Positions 25,038 to 34,119 are shown, numbered from the stretch's first letter. The stretch: DNA of 64,000 bases from Bifidobacterium rousetti (GCF_008698235.1 NZ_PEBH01000007.1:124001-188000), one strand, 5' to 3'. Made by a program: numbers and translations. The notes: generated by a model from the letters alone, not told the origin.

Positions 25038-26159
25038 TTATGGCGCCACCGGCGCGCCGAGAATGACGTCGCTGCTGCGGTTGGTCGGAATAAGCGCGGG
25101 TGTGGTCGACACCTTGCCGGTGGTCGTGTCGGCGTCCGCGATGATGCCGACTTGCTTCACTCCACGTGCCGTGACCTTCACGGCCGGGCTCAAGGACTCT
25201 CGAACCAGCATGACGATCCGCGTGTCCACGACGATGGCCTGCGAAACATACGGCGATGACCCCGTGGGCATGGAAATGCACTGATTACCGATAGCGAACG
25301 GCTGCTCGATGACGGGGCAGATTTGCCGTGTTCCTACGGCCCATGGCTTTCCTGCAACGATCACAAGCGTCTGGAAGTCCGAGGAGACCGTGGTGCTGTC
25401 CGCCCGTTCCAAGGTGTTCGCATCGAACATGTCGATTTGCCGGGGAGTCCCGTTCATGTCCGTGCCGGCTACCAGCACGTGATTGTTCCATACGACCGGC
25501 CGCAAGTACAGCAGAGCGTCGTCGGTCACCTGTTCCTTGACCGAACGGTCGGATAACCCGTAGCGGATGATCTTGCCTTGGTATCGGTTGGAACTTAACG
25601 TGAGCTCATGACCGGTGATGAACAGGTGCTGCCCGTCGGAGGCCTGGCCTTCGGTGTAGATCTTCAGTATTTTCCGCTCAGTGACTTTGCCTGCACCGTC
25701 CTGGACGACCAGCAGGTTGAGGTACGAGTCGTCTTCCGGAGAATCGTTGCCGTTCATCACCGCCACGACCCCGTCACCATACGGTCCGATGGACATGACG
25801 CCGGAATAGTTCGGATTATCCAATAGATGGAACGATCGCATCGCGCCATCCTTGTCGATGATGAGATGCATGTTCGAGCGTTGGCCGCCGGCGATGAACT
25901 TGCCGTTCTCATACGAGTATACGGACGCGTCCTGCAATTCGGGGACCCGTTCGTCCGCAATAATGCCGCCCTTGCGGTCAATGGTCAGCACGCCACCCTT
26001 GTTCGATTCCAGCATGGCCGAATAGATGATCCGATAGGCTGCCGGCTCGTTCGAGCGCTCATAATGCGGAACAAGATACCAGACGATGAGCGAGGCGGCC
26101 ACTATGATCGCGGCCGATACCGCGGCGACCACCGCCTTGCGATAGTGGTGCATCTTCAT
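25038..26159 (-). CDS. Membrane-anchored extracytoplasmic protein, probable beta-propeller
   Basis: 373 residues from the ATG at 26159, preceded by GAAAGG; longer starts would run through the upstream intergenic region. A basic start and one TM helix (about 10-30, AAVSAAIIVAASLIVWYLV) anchor it outside. The remaining ~340 residues are all beta with repeated short strands (GVLTIDRKGGII, SVYSYENGKFIAGG, LHLFITG-like, RPVVWNNHVLVAGTD), the look of a propeller. No catalytic motif seen. It follows the 82-residue membrane protein in the unit controlled by copy (e). It might sense or bind a peptide at the surface. No family recognised. Confidence 0.65.
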   Translation of the reverse strand: MKMHHYRKAVVAAVSAAIIVAASLIVWYLVPHYERSNEPAAYRIIYSAMLESNKGGVLTIDRKGGIIADERVPELQDASVYSYENGKFIAGGQRSNMHLIIDKDGAMRSFHLLDNPNYSGVMSIGPYGDGVVAVMNGNDSPEDDSYLNLLVVQDGAGKVTERKILKIYTEGQASDGQHLFITGHELTLSSNRYQGKIIRYGLSDRSVKEQVTDDALLYLRPVVWNNHVLVAGTDMNGTPRQIDMFDANTLERADSTTVSSDFQTLVIVAGKPWAVGTRQICPVIEQPFAIGNQCISMPTGSSPYVSQAIVVDTRIVMLVRESLSPAVKVTARGVKQVGIIADADTTTGKVSTTPALIPTNRSSDVILGAPVAP

Positions 26160-26335
26160 TGTTGTGCCTTTCTCATGTTTCTCGAATCGATCATCGATCC
26201 GAACCGATACCGTCAGCATACGAACGATTCCACATCCGCCTGCCACGCTGTCATCACTCACAGGACAGGCACGCAAACCGGCTATGCAGGATAAGGGAAA
26301 CGCTCTCGGTTTACGGAACCTGACTATATGTAATG

Positions 26336-26584
26336 TCACTGCTCACAGGCTTTATCCACCCGATCCCTCTTTCTTTTTGCAAGAAGTATTCGAACAGCCC
26401 GAACCAATAGGATCGCCAGAACGAGTGGAACGACCACCCATTTAGGGAATTGCATCGAGTTGAAAGCCAATGCCAGCACAAAAATCAACACGTACGACAA
26501 AAGTTCCCACCATTTTAGAGGCAAACGATACGATACGTTCCCCTCACGTTCTTGCGCCGATGTTTCATTAACGGACTTTCCCAT
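26336..26584 (-). CDS. Small two-helix membrane protein
   Basis: 82 residues from the ATG at 26584, preceded by GGAAGGGA. Polar start (MGKSVNETSAQ), two hydrophobic helices at about 25-45 and 48-66, and a basic tail (LLAKRKRDRVDKACEQ). Its upstream region down to the start codon resembles that of the 24832 gene. First gene of the unit behind palindrome copy (e); the propeller-like protein gene starts 177 bases downstream. Confidence 0.6.
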   Translation of the reverse strand: MGKSVNETSAQEREGNVSYRLPLKWWELLSYVLIFVLALAFNSMQFPKWVVVPLVLAILLVRAVRILLAKRKRDRVDKACEQ

Positions 26585-26663
26585 TGCGATCGATTCCCTT
26601 CCGTGAGATTCGTTTTCGTTACCATATCTATTCAATTCGAAAACCGTCGACGGCACAACATCA

Positions 26664-26683
26664 TGTCAAGCGATCGCATGACA
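26664..26683. promoter_or_regulatory. Palindromic operator, copy (e)
   Basis: TGTCAAGCGATCGCATGACA, 80 bases upstream of the gene at 26584. A TAGATA box lies at a 34-base distance on the - strand, identical to copy (d). Confidence 0.75.
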
Positions 26684-26723
26684 GGAATCTTCGTAGATAT
26701 AGGCAGATTCCTTCTGCATGGTT

Positions 26724-27509
26724 TTAGACGTCCCTTTGTGTCTGGGCCACGCAAGCGGCAGTGATTGCGATGATGACGTATGCCAATGCGATCAGCCCGC
26801 TCAGCGTCGGATTCATGTTGGGAGACTGGTCCAGTATGGCGGTGCCGGCGATGGAAGGCAGCCACTCGTGCAATGTCTGAGGGTTCGGCAGGTTCGCTGC
26901 GATGATGGGCAGCAGATAGTACAAGGCGATGTAGGCGATCGTGCCCTTGCCGGTCGAATTGAAGGCCACGCACAGTGAGGCGGCGACAAGCATGCGCCCT
27001 GTAAGTATCAGCGCCATGGGGAGGCAGAGGAGCAACGATGCGGACAGCGGCGCGGGCCATGCCCGCGCCGGTACGACGGAGCCGAGGATGAGACGGGAAG
27101 CGCCGGTCGCGGCAAGCCCTCCGACTATAGATGCGAGGAAACCGGCGGCGACGATGTCGGCACACAGGGTCAGGAACAGTCGCATCCGTTTCGGTTCGAT
27201 CAGGAACAATGGCATGGCCGTGGCCGTGTCGGTCAGGACGCGGACGGATAGCAGCGCCGCGATGATCGCCACGGGTTCGCTCATGGGCATGACCGCCCCG
27301 GCGATGCTTGGCCCCAATCCCGTGAGCGTGGCAAGGCCATCGAGTCTGGAATCGGAGGAGAACATGAGCCGGACGGAGACGCTGGTCAATGCGGCGAACG
27401 CGGTGAACGCTACCGGCAGTCCGGCCCATGCCATGAGCGGCGCGGGACGGCATACCACGTAACGCATGAGCAGCATCAAGCGTCGCAAACACTGTCCGTA
27501 CCCGTTCAT
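26724..27509 (-). CDS. ABC-2-type transporter permease
   Basis: 261 residues with six hydrophobic helices. The start overlaps the ATPase stop (ATGA at 27509-27506). The segment PLFLIEPKRMRLFLTLCADIVAAGF fits the cytoplasmic coupling helix of ABC-2 permeases. The partner ATPase and a 185-residue membrane protein are encoded upstream in the same operon. The substrate is unknown. Confidence 0.75.
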   Translation of the reverse strand: MNGYGQCLRRLMLLMRYVVCRPAPLMAWAGLPVAFTAFAALTSVSVRLMFSSDSRLDGLATLTGLGPSIAGAVMPMSEPVAIIAALLSVRVLTDTATAMPLFLIEPKRMRLFLTLCADIVAAGFLASIVGGLAATGASRLILGSVVPARAWPAPLSASLLLCLPMALILTGRMLVAASLCVAFNSTGKGTIAYIALYYLLPIIAANLPNPQTLHEWLPSIAGTAILDQSPNMNPTLSGLIALAYVIIAITAACVAQTQRDV

Positions 27510-28447
27510 GATGTGCCTTCCTTTTCCGAAGACCGGCGAATCATGCCAATCATCACATCGCGCAGCGTCGGCTCGACATGGTCGAGTCGAACCAGTGGAA
27601 CGTCGTGTCTGGCCGAGACGGAGAACACGTCGGCCGTATCCATCCGTCGGGCCAAATACAGGCCGTTCTCCAAGGAGCGAACGTCGGCTCTCATCGCGGT
27701 CAGATCATCCAGCACCAGGGCTTTGCCGGTTTCGTTCACATCGGGAGCGAACCGGAATACGGTTCCCGACTCGCCACCACCATTGGCAATGACCTGTTCG
27801 AGCGGACCGTAGGCCATCTGCCTGCCGTGCATGATGATCAGCACGTGAGTGGCTATGCGTTGCAGTTCGTCGATCTCATGGGCGGCCAGAATAACAGTCC
27901 TGCCGGCAGAGGCCCATCGTTGCAGCAAATCGTGCAGCCAGAGCCTGCCGGCGATGTCCAGTCCGTTGAATGGCTCGTCCAACACGATGATCGGCGCGTC
28001 GGCGAGCATCGCCCCAGCCACGCCCAACCGTTGGCGCATCCCCGTGGAATACCCCTTGATCCGGGCCTTCGGCCAACGGTCCAATCCACAATCGTGCATC
28101 ACGCGGCGCACACGACGACGCACGTCGGGCAATCCCATCATGCCGGCCATGAACGTCAGATACTCGCCGCACGTCATTGACTCGTCACCCAGACGTCCAC
28201 CCAGAAACACGCCCACATGCAATCCGGGCTGTTCCAGCAGCCGGTACGGGCGTCCCATAATCAACGCTCGGCCCTGACTGGGAGCGGACAGGCCGAGCAC
28301 CATGCGCAGCGTGGTGGACTTGCCCGCACCATTCGACCCGGCCACCGCCAGCACCTGACCCGGCCAAGCCTCAAAATCGATCGGGCCTACCGTCGGACCG
28401 GACGCATACCGCTTGACCAAACCACGGGCCTCGACCGCGGCGTTCAT
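27506..28447 (-). CDS. ABC transporter ATP-binding protein (drug/bacteriocin type)
   Basis: 313 residues. Walker A GSNGAGKST near 37, signature YSTGMRQRLG near 134, Walker B IIVLDEPFNGLD. The variant signature again marks the BcrA/ABC-2 group. A ~85-residue C-terminal extension after the ATPase core (EQVIANGGGESGTVFRFAPD...) resembles the regulatory tail seen in such subunits. The ATG overlaps the previous stop (ATGA), coupling it to the 185-residue membrane protein. Confidence 0.9.
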   Translation of the reverse strand: MNAAVEARGLVKRYASGPTVGPIDFEAWPGQVLAVAGSNGAGKSTTLRMVLGLSAPSQGRALIMGRPYRLLEQPGLHVGVFLGGRLGDESMTCGEYLTFMAGMMGLPDVRRRVRRVMHDCGLDRWPKARIKGYSTGMRQRLGVAGAMLADAPIIVLDEPFNGLDIAGRLWLHDLLQRWASAGRTVILAAHEIDELQRIATHVLIIMHGRQMAYGPLEQVIANGGGESGTVFRFAPDVNETGKALVLDDLTAMRADVRSLENGLYLARRMDTADVFSVSARHDVPLVRLDHVEPTLRDVMIGMIRRSSEKEGTS

Positions 28448-28968
28448 GAGAAAACCTCGTCGTGACGAACCGTCGGCTCCGAATCTTGCACATCCGCCTC
28501 GTCGTCGATCGTCCCATCGTCGTCAACGGTATCCGGTTCCGCCGGCTTCTCCTCCAAACGGACGACTCCCTTACGCTGGTCCATCACCTCATGCACCAGA
28601 TAAACCACGAACGGCACATACAACAGACTGCACACCATCGTCACGATCATCCACGCGAACTGGCGACGAGCCCACTGCCGATACGCCGACACCAGCCAAG
28701 CCGCCGAACACGACCACTGGAACACCGTCACCTGCACGGCGGCGGGCGGCGCGGACGGCACTCCGGCCAACAGGTTCGAGAACACCTCCCGCGCATACCC
28801 GCCATACGAAGGCAACGCCACGACCTCCGCGACTCCCAGCCATGCGATCAGCACGCCGGCCAACACCAGATACCACCAATGCAACGTCGCCCGCCGACCA
28901 CTGGCGATACGCCACTTGACGCCCTCGAACCAGACCGAAAGCCTGACCGATATCGTGCGACCATCCAT
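28444..28968 (-). CDS. Membrane protein of the ABC operon
   Basis: 174 residues from the ATG at 28968, preceded by AGGGGA. An amphipathic start is followed by three hydrophobic helices (about 30-50, 75-95 and 105-130). The C-terminal 40 residues are very acidic (DTVDDDGTIDDEADVQD). First gene of the operon with ATPase 28447 and permease 27509, placed 71 bases after palindrome copy (f). No family recognised; possibly an accessory or immunity subunit. Confidence 0.65.
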   Translation of the reverse strand: MDGRTISVRLSVWFEGVKWRIASGRRATLHWWYLVLAGVLIAWLGVAEVVALPSYGGYAREVFSNLLAGVPSAPPAAVQVTVFQWSCSAAWLVSAYRQWARRQFAWMIVTMVCSLLYVPFVVYLVHEVMDQRKGVVRLEEKPAEPDTVDDDGTIDDEADVQDSEPTVRHDEVFS

Positions 28969-29039
28969 GACGAATCCCCTTCGACAATCACTGTGATACA
29001 TCGATATATAACGTCGTCATGCAGGATGGGACAACATGC

Positions 29040-29059
29040 TGTCAAGCAATCGCATGACA
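29040..29059. promoter_or_regulatory. Palindromic operator, copy (f)
   Basis: TGTCAAGCAATCGCATGACA. On the - strand a TATATA box begins 29-30 bases downstream, which would place the palindrome at about -42 to -61, the usual place for an activator of the NarL/LuxR type. Confidence 0.8.
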
Positions 29060-29106
29060 GTGGCCCCGAACGTTACTGTTCCATCATCAAGACCGCCGAC
29101 GGCGCA

Positions 29107-29769
29107 TCACAGTTGGATGGTCCAGTCGCATGACTCGGCCACGTGGTCGGAATGGGTGGCGATGATGACGACGCCGCCGTGCTCGGCCATGTCGCGCAGG
29201 GTGCGGATGACCATGTCGGCGTTGTCGTGGTCGAGGGCACCGGTGGGTTCGTCGGCGAGTATTATCGCTGGGGTTTTCACGATAAGACGTGCCAGCGCCA
29301 CTCTTTGCTGTTCGCCTCCGGAAAGCTGGTAGACCGGCTCCTTTTCACGGTCGGCCAGGCCGACTTGCTGCAGGGCTTGGGATATGGCGGTTCTCCTTGC
29401 TTGTGCCGAACGGTGAAGCAGGGCGACGTTCAGGTTCTCCTCGATGGTGGCGTTGTCGATGAGCGCGTAATCCTGGAACAGATAGCCGAGCGTCTTTTCC
29501 CGGAACAGGCGCGTGGCGCGGGAACGGTATCGGGTGATATCTCGCCCGTTGACCTCGATAACGCCGCTGTCCGGTTTCTCCAGTAGTCCAATGCAGTTCA
29601 GCAGGGTGCTTTTCCCTGATCCCGATGGTCCGGTAAGGGCAATCATCTGCCTCGGACGGACCGAGAACGTGAGATCCTTCCACAGCAGGTGGCTGCCGAA
29701 GGATTTGGAGAGATCCCTGATGTCGAGCCGCGTTGTGGACGGCGTGTGATCAGATGGTGCGGTAGTCAT
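29107..29769 (-). CDS. ABC ATPase, resembling lactococcin-972-group bacteriocin export
   Basis: 220 residues. Walker A GPSGSGKST near 47, Q-loop GYLFQDYALID, signature LSGGEQQR near 147, Walker [13 protein letters not shown]. The compact length and motifs such as FQDYALIDNATIEENL fit the putative bacteriocin-export ATPases found next to DUF1430 membrane proteins. Its only partner is the large permease encoded 3 bases upstream. The assignment to the lactococcin-972 group is from recognition of the pair and has not been searched. Confidence 0.85.
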   Translation of the reverse strand: MTTAPSDHTPSTTRLDIRDLSKSFGSHLLWKDLTFSVRPRQMIALTGPSGSGKSTLLNCIGLLEKPDSGVIEVNGRDITRYRSRATRLFREKTLGYLFQDYALIDNATIEENLNVALLHRSAQARRTAISQALQQVGLADREKEPVYQLSGGEQQRVALARLIVKTPAIILADEPTGALDHDNADMVIRTLRDMAEHGGVVIIATHSDHVAESCDWTIQL

Positions 29770-29772
29770 CGG

Positions 29773-31836
29773 TTACTCCTCCCGGGTGTGGGCCTGGACG
29801 TTTCTGCGCACGTATATGGCGGTGGACAGCATGCAGACCGCGAAACTCGTCACGGCGATGAGCATGGCAATGAGCGGCTGGTATCCGTCGAACAGCGACG
29901 AATCGTTCTGGGCGTATGAGACTACGGTTCGACCGGCGGCCCGAACGGCCTGCGCCGCGAACCATATGCACGGGGCGGCCATCAGCGCCGATTCGACCAT
30001 GACCAGACTCAGATGGGTTCTCGTGAAGGACCATCCGTGAATGTAGCGGGCGAAGATGGTCTGGGCGCGTTCACGGACCCTGATTTGGGCGATGGCCACG
30101 GCCGAGGCGATAAGGACGATGACGGACATCGCGACGTTGTATACGTGGACGATCAGGTCCGACCTGAGCTGCGCGTAATGCGCTGCGGCGCTTTGCCCGG
30201 CATCGTTCACGGCGAAGATGAAGTCCTTCAAGCCGGCCTGTCGCGAGGAGACAAGCGCGTATCGTGTGCTTTCCAGCAGCGCATCGCCCTGGCTGGCATA
30301 CGCGGCGTAATCGTCAGTGGAGAACAGTCCGCTATCATTGTCGGCCACGACGAGCAGCGCGTCGTCGAACAGGGCCGGGGTGTCGGGCAGGGCGGACCCG
30401 TAGCCGAACAGCTGCTGGCCCCTGTCGCCGCGCACGTAATCGATCTCGGGGACGGCGATGCCGCGGGCGGATGTCCGGGATTGCACCCAGCTGCCGATCG
30501 CATTCTCGTATGTTTTCGTGGTCGCCGCATCCGCGGCATACGGTATCACCACCGTGACACCGTCACCACCGGCCGTCAGGCGATGCCCGTCATCGTCTTT
30601 GACCGTCTGGTGCCGCAAATAGTTGCCATTGACCAGCAGCACCGTGCCTGATACCGTTTGCCCGTCGTCCGCCGGGGACGACATGAACCGAAGGTCGTCT
30701 TCATGGGCCAGGACCATCCGTCCTTCGTCCTCGGCCCGTTCCAGCCATTCACCGGTTTTGCGGCTGTATTCGTCCTGTTCCTCCGGCGACAGGTTCGGAT
30801 TGAGATGCACCTGTGCCACCCCGCCAGCGTCCCGCCATGCCTCCTGGGCCTGCTGCTGGTTGTGCAGGTCGCCCAGGGCCGTGAAGAGAAGGGTCACCGC
30901 CCATATGGTGATGAACACGGCCGGCACGCGGACGCAATACACCATGATGGAAGACAGCCTGCGGGGTAGCCGCCCCTTGACTGCGGACAGCAAAGGCTCC
31001 GCGGATGCGATCGCGAAGCCCACGCCATAGGCGACCGCCATGACCACACATACGGCCAGGAAGATCACGGCCGACAGCATACCAAACAGTACCCACTGAG
31101 CCCCGTGGTTGTACGCCATCACCGGCCCGCATACGACGGTGGCCACGACGCACATTCCCAGCAGGCAGGCGGCCGCATTGGCCTTGACATCCCGCCCCAT
31201 CAACACCAGCGGGCCCGCCCCGTGGAGCCTCTGTACGGCGTATCCCTTCGCGTTCATCAAGGAGAAACCGCCCGCGAGCGTCGCGCACAGCAGCAGCGCG
31301 ACGACCAAACTCACCCCGACTGGCCTGCCGATGACCCATTGCGCATACGAGCCAAGGAAGCTCGTCTTGACCAGGACGCTGTACCCCTGATCTCGCAGTT
31401 CACGCTGCATGTCTACCGCCGACGTGGCCGACCCGTCGAACACGTAGTACGTGCCACGGGGATCGGAGCCGGCCAAGTCGCCCATCCGGCCAACCGTGGT
31501 CCGCATCGAGGTGTTGAACGACGGATAACCATGATTGATCCACGACGCGGCCCCGCCGGCAGGATTGCCCACGGCGACATATACATGCCTGACCCCGCCG
31601 GGGTCCTGCACATCGGCGACATTCTTGACGATATTGACCCTGTTCGCCTGCGCCACCTCGGATATCACGTCGATCGTCTCCTCGCTCCTGACCCGAGGGG
31701 ACGAACCAGACACCTGCACGGTGGCCCGCACCGCAAGAGGCGCCGACAAATCCAACGCATTCAGGATCAGAAACGATCCCAGAACCGCGACGAAAGCCGC
31801 AATCCACAACGCAAGACGAATGGAACCACTCCGCAT
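29773..31836 (-). CDS. Bacteriocin-associated integral membrane protein (DUF1430-like permease)
   Basis: 687 residues. TM helix at about 8-28, then an external domain of ~150 residues that begins with a region like TVQVSGSS...ETIDVISEVAQANRVNIVKNV. Three helices (about 175-300), a second external domain (~330-560) and three final helices follow. This seven-to-eight-helix plan with two external domains matches the large membrane partner of lactococcin-972-type export ATPases (DUF1430 / 7-TM immunity family). GGGAGGG stands before the ATG. It heads a two-gene operon behind palindrome copy (g). No bacteriocin gene is adjacent. Confidence 0.75.
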   Translation of the reverse strand: MRSGSIRLALWIAAFVAVLGSFLILNALDLSAPLAVRATVQVSGSSPRVRSEETIDVISEVAQANRVNIVKNVADVQDPGGVRHVYVAVGNPAGGAASWINHGYPSFNTSMRTTVGRMGDLAGSDPRGTYYVFDGSATSAVDMQRELRDQGYSVLVKTSFLGSYAQWVIGRPVGVSLVVALLLCATLAGGFSLMNAKGYAVQRLHGAGPLVLMGRDVKANAAACLLGMCVVATVVCGPVMAYNHGAQWVLFGMLSAVIFLAVCVVMAVAYGVGFAIASAEPLLSAVKGRLPRRLSSIMVYCVRVPAVFITIWAVTLLFTALGDLHNQQQAQEAWRDAGGVAQVHLNPNLSPEEQDEYSRKTGEWLERAEDEGRMVLAHEDDLRFMSSPADDGQTVSGTVLLVNGNYLRHQTVKDDDGHRLTAGGDGVTVVIPYAADAATTKTYENAIGSWVQSRTSARGIAVPEIDYVRGDRGQQLFGYGSALPDTPALFDDALLVVADNDSGLFSTDDYAAYASQGDALLESTRYALVSSRQAGLKDFIFAVNDAGQSAAAHYAQLRSDLIVHVYNVAMSVIVLIASAVAIAQIRVRERAQTIFARYIHGWSFTRTHLSLVMVESALMAAPCIWFAAQAVRAAGRTVVSYAQNDSSLFDGYQPLIAMLIAVTSFAVCMLSTAIYVRRNVQAHTREE

Positions 31837-31938
31837 AATCCCTCCCTCTTTCTAGAAACGTTTGGATAAGACGAATCCCCTTCGACGATCATGTGCTAAG
31901 TCGATATATAGCGCCGTCACGTAAGCCGGACAACATGC

Positions 31939-31958
31939 TGTCATGCAATCGCATGACA
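31939..31958. promoter_or_regulatory. Palindromic operator, copy (g), best match
   Basis: TGTCATGCAATCGCATGACA, with perfect 8-bp arms around AATC. A TATATA box begins 29 bases downstream on the - strand, the same spacing as copy (f). The flanking bases to the old RBS-like AGGGGATTCG also match (f). Confidence 0.8.
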
Positions 31959-32034
31959 GCCGTATAGTCTCATCGTCCGTCAGTCTGCGTTTCTACGCTT
32001 GTGATATTGCGGCATAACTGCCGGCGAAGGTTCT

Positions 32035-32885
32035 TTATCCGTCGCCAGTCCCGCGCGCCTCGTATCCGCGGGCCTGCTCGATGACGGTGCGCAGCATGCG
32101 GCCGCTGACGGTGATGTAGCCCTGTGTGGTGGCGAGGCTTTCATGGCCGAGCAGTTCCTTGATGGCCATGACGTTGCCGTTGGAGGTGATGTACGCGGCC
32201 GTGGCGAACCTGCGGCGCAGGGAGTGGGGCGGATACCCGGTGGCGTCCTTGACGAGACGGTATACTGTGTCGCCGCAGATGTGGTCACAGCCCTTCTCGC
32301 CGGGGAACAGCCAGCCCGGTCCGTGGCGGCGGATCTCCCGGGCGAGTTCGTCGCTTAGCGGCACGATGCGGTCCTTGGCTCCTTTGCCGTGGACGATCAG
32401 GCTCCAGCCGAGTTCGTCATCGATCAGGTCGTCTCCACGCACTTGGGCGATTTCGGCGCGGCGCAGGCCGGCGTCGGCGGCGAGCATGATGATCAGCCGG
32501 GTGCGCGGTCGCTGCTGTCGCGGCCGATGAGGACTGCCTGTTCTGGTGCTGCTCGCTTCTTGCGTTGTTCGCGTTTGATGGTCGGCATGCCTTCCACGGG
32601 GTTGTCGAGGCGCTTCCCGTTGCGCTGCGCCCAGCCGTAGAACATGGAGAACATGCATCGGTCGCCGCGTTTGGCCGCATTGCCCAGTCCCTTGCGGCCG
32701 AGCCATTTTCGGATGTCGCTGGCCGTGACTTCGCCGGGATGCTTGCCGGTGTGCCGGGCGAACGCGCCGATCTGGTAGCGGCGCAGGTTGATGGTGTTCT
32801 CGCTCAGGCTGCGCAGCCGCATGTCGGCGGACCATTCGTCGACCCAGTCGTTCCACGGTTCGGGCATCATGTTCTTCTTGCTCAT
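32035..32885 (-). pseudogene. Tyrosine recombinase, frameshifted
   Basis: The N-terminal part (SAM-like DNA-binding domain, from MSKKNMMPEPWNDWVDEW) runs in one frame from 32885. The catalytic part (AGLRRAEI, HGKGAKDR, HSLRRRFA, LLGHESLATTQGY) runs in another from about 32505 to 32035. An extra GC dinucleotide in a GCGCG run at 32502-32507 explains the break; without it the two parts join as in the intact paralogue. All catalytic residues (Arg, Lys, His-x-x-Arg, His, Tyr) are still present. It is either a recent loss or phase-variable slippage. Confidence 0.8.
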
Positions 32886-33133
32886 GTTCTCTCGTCTTGC
32901 TTTCCGATACGCCGGCACGGCCAGGGAGAGACGTGCGGGTATCTGGTCGTCGCCGACGCTGCGGCGCGTGTGGTGGTTCGTCCTTGAAGCGGGCCGGCCA
33001 TTGCTGACCATACTCGTCCCTTTCCGTCAAGCCCGAAGCACAAGACGGTAGCGTAGAACCGTATTTATGACAACGTTAACAGCCATTCAATCTGCACACC
33101 TGCACGGGAAGTTTAGACTGCGTTTACCGTTCA

Positions 33134-33150
33134 TTTACAATATCTGTAAA
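33134..33150. promoter_or_regulatory. Small inverted repeat between recombinase genes
   Basis: TTTACA/TGTAAA arms with a five-base spacer. It lies in an AT-rich stretch between the two recombinases and may be a recombinase arm site or promoter part. Apart from this and the hairpin that follows I see nothing in 32886-33225. Confidence 0.3.
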
Positions 33151-33172
33151 TCTAATCGTTTAACGAAACGTT

Positions 33173-33209
33173 GGTCTCTCCAAGTCTCTTTCGATAACTT
33201 GGAGAGACC
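33173..33209 (-). terminator. Hairpin after the intact recombinase
   Basis: Perfect 13-bp stem (33173-33185 with 33197-33209) with an 11-base loop, 16 bases after the recombinase stop. Confidence 0.55.
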
Positions 33210-33225
33210 GTTTGTGCTTACGTTG

Positions 33226-34119
33226 TCATTCCGTCGCCGGCATCATTCCGCCACTGGCGGACACGGCCTGCCCGACGTTCATGCCCTCGCCGTACTTCTT
33301 GACGGAGTTGACTACGGAACGCAGGTTGAGCGGGGTGACGGTCACGTACGCCTGCGTGGTGGCAAGACTTTCGTGGCCGAGCAGTTCCTGCACGGCACGG
33401 ATGTCGCCGCCGGAGCTGATGTATGCGGCGGTCGCGAATCGGTGGCGCAGCGTGTGCGGAGAGCAGCCGGTCGCGTGCTGTATCCTGCGGTACACGGTGT
33501 CGCCGCACACCGGCCCCTTGCCGCTGACGTGCGGGAACAGCCAGCCCTTGGGCGAGGCGAGAATCGCGTCGGCCAGCTCGTCGGTCAGCGGCACGATCCT
33601 GTCCTTCGCGCCCTTGCCGTGCACGATCAGGCTGCGCCCGGACAGGTCCTCGGTCACGTCCTCGCGGCGCACGATCGCGATCTCCGCGCGGCGCAGACCG
33701 GCCTCGGCGGCGAGCATGACCATGAGCCGGGTCTGCCGGTCGGCGTCATGCAGCCCCTGGCCGACGGCGGTCTCCGGGGCCGGCACCTTGTGACGGGTCT
33801 CGCGCTTGATGGGCGGCAGGTCTTCGGCGGGATTGTCGGTGCGCAGGCCGGCCTTCTTGGCCCAGCCGAAGAAGTTGCGCACCGCGTTCATCGTCGAGCG
33901 GCGGGCCGCGTTCGATGGCGGGCGCACGATGTACGACTTGAGATCCGCCTGGACGATCTGCCACGGCGGCTTGTTCGTCAGCCTGGCAAGATCGGTGATC
34001 TTGTACCAGTAGTATCCGATGCTCCGCTCGCTCAGATTGCGGAAGCGCATGTCCGCGACCCACTGGTCGAGCCACGGTATCCAGCTGTCCGGCGGCTGCC
34101 GGCGATCCTTGAACTCCAT
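33226..34119 (-). CDS. Tyrosine recombinase/integrase
   Basis: 297 residues from the ATG at 34119, preceded by AGGGAG. Core-binding domain at about 1-105 (WIPWLDQWVADMRFRNLSERSIGYYW...). The catalytic domain has Arg in AGLRRAEI, Lys in HGKGAKDRI, HTLRHRFA, the second His in LLGHESLATTQAY, and the nucleophile Tyr of QAYVTV. It is XerC/D-sized, without the extra N-terminal arm-binding domain of phage-type integrases. Closest to the att-like tRNA fragment, so probably the integrase of the island. Confidence 0.88.
   Translation of the reverse strand: MEFKDRRQPPDSWIPWLDQWVADMRFRNLSERSIGYYWYKITDLARLTNKPPWQIVQADLKSYIVRPPSNAARRSTMNAVRNFFGWAKKAGLRTDNPAEDLPPIKRETRHKVPAPETAVGQGLHDADRQTRLMVMLAAEAGLRRAEIAIVRREDVTEDLSGRSLIVHGKGAKDRIVPLTDELADAILASPKGWLFPHVSGKGPVCGDTVYRRIQHATGCSPHTLRHRFATAAYISSGGDIRAVQELLGHESLATTQAYVTVTPLNLRSVVNSVKKYGEGMNVGQAVSASGGMMPATE

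Noticed and set aside
29040..29059. TTGACA on the - strand of the palindromes as a sigma-70 -35 box
   Set aside because: No -10 hexamer at 16-18 bases; the TATA-like boxes lie 28-34 bases away, so the palindrome is better read as an activator site.
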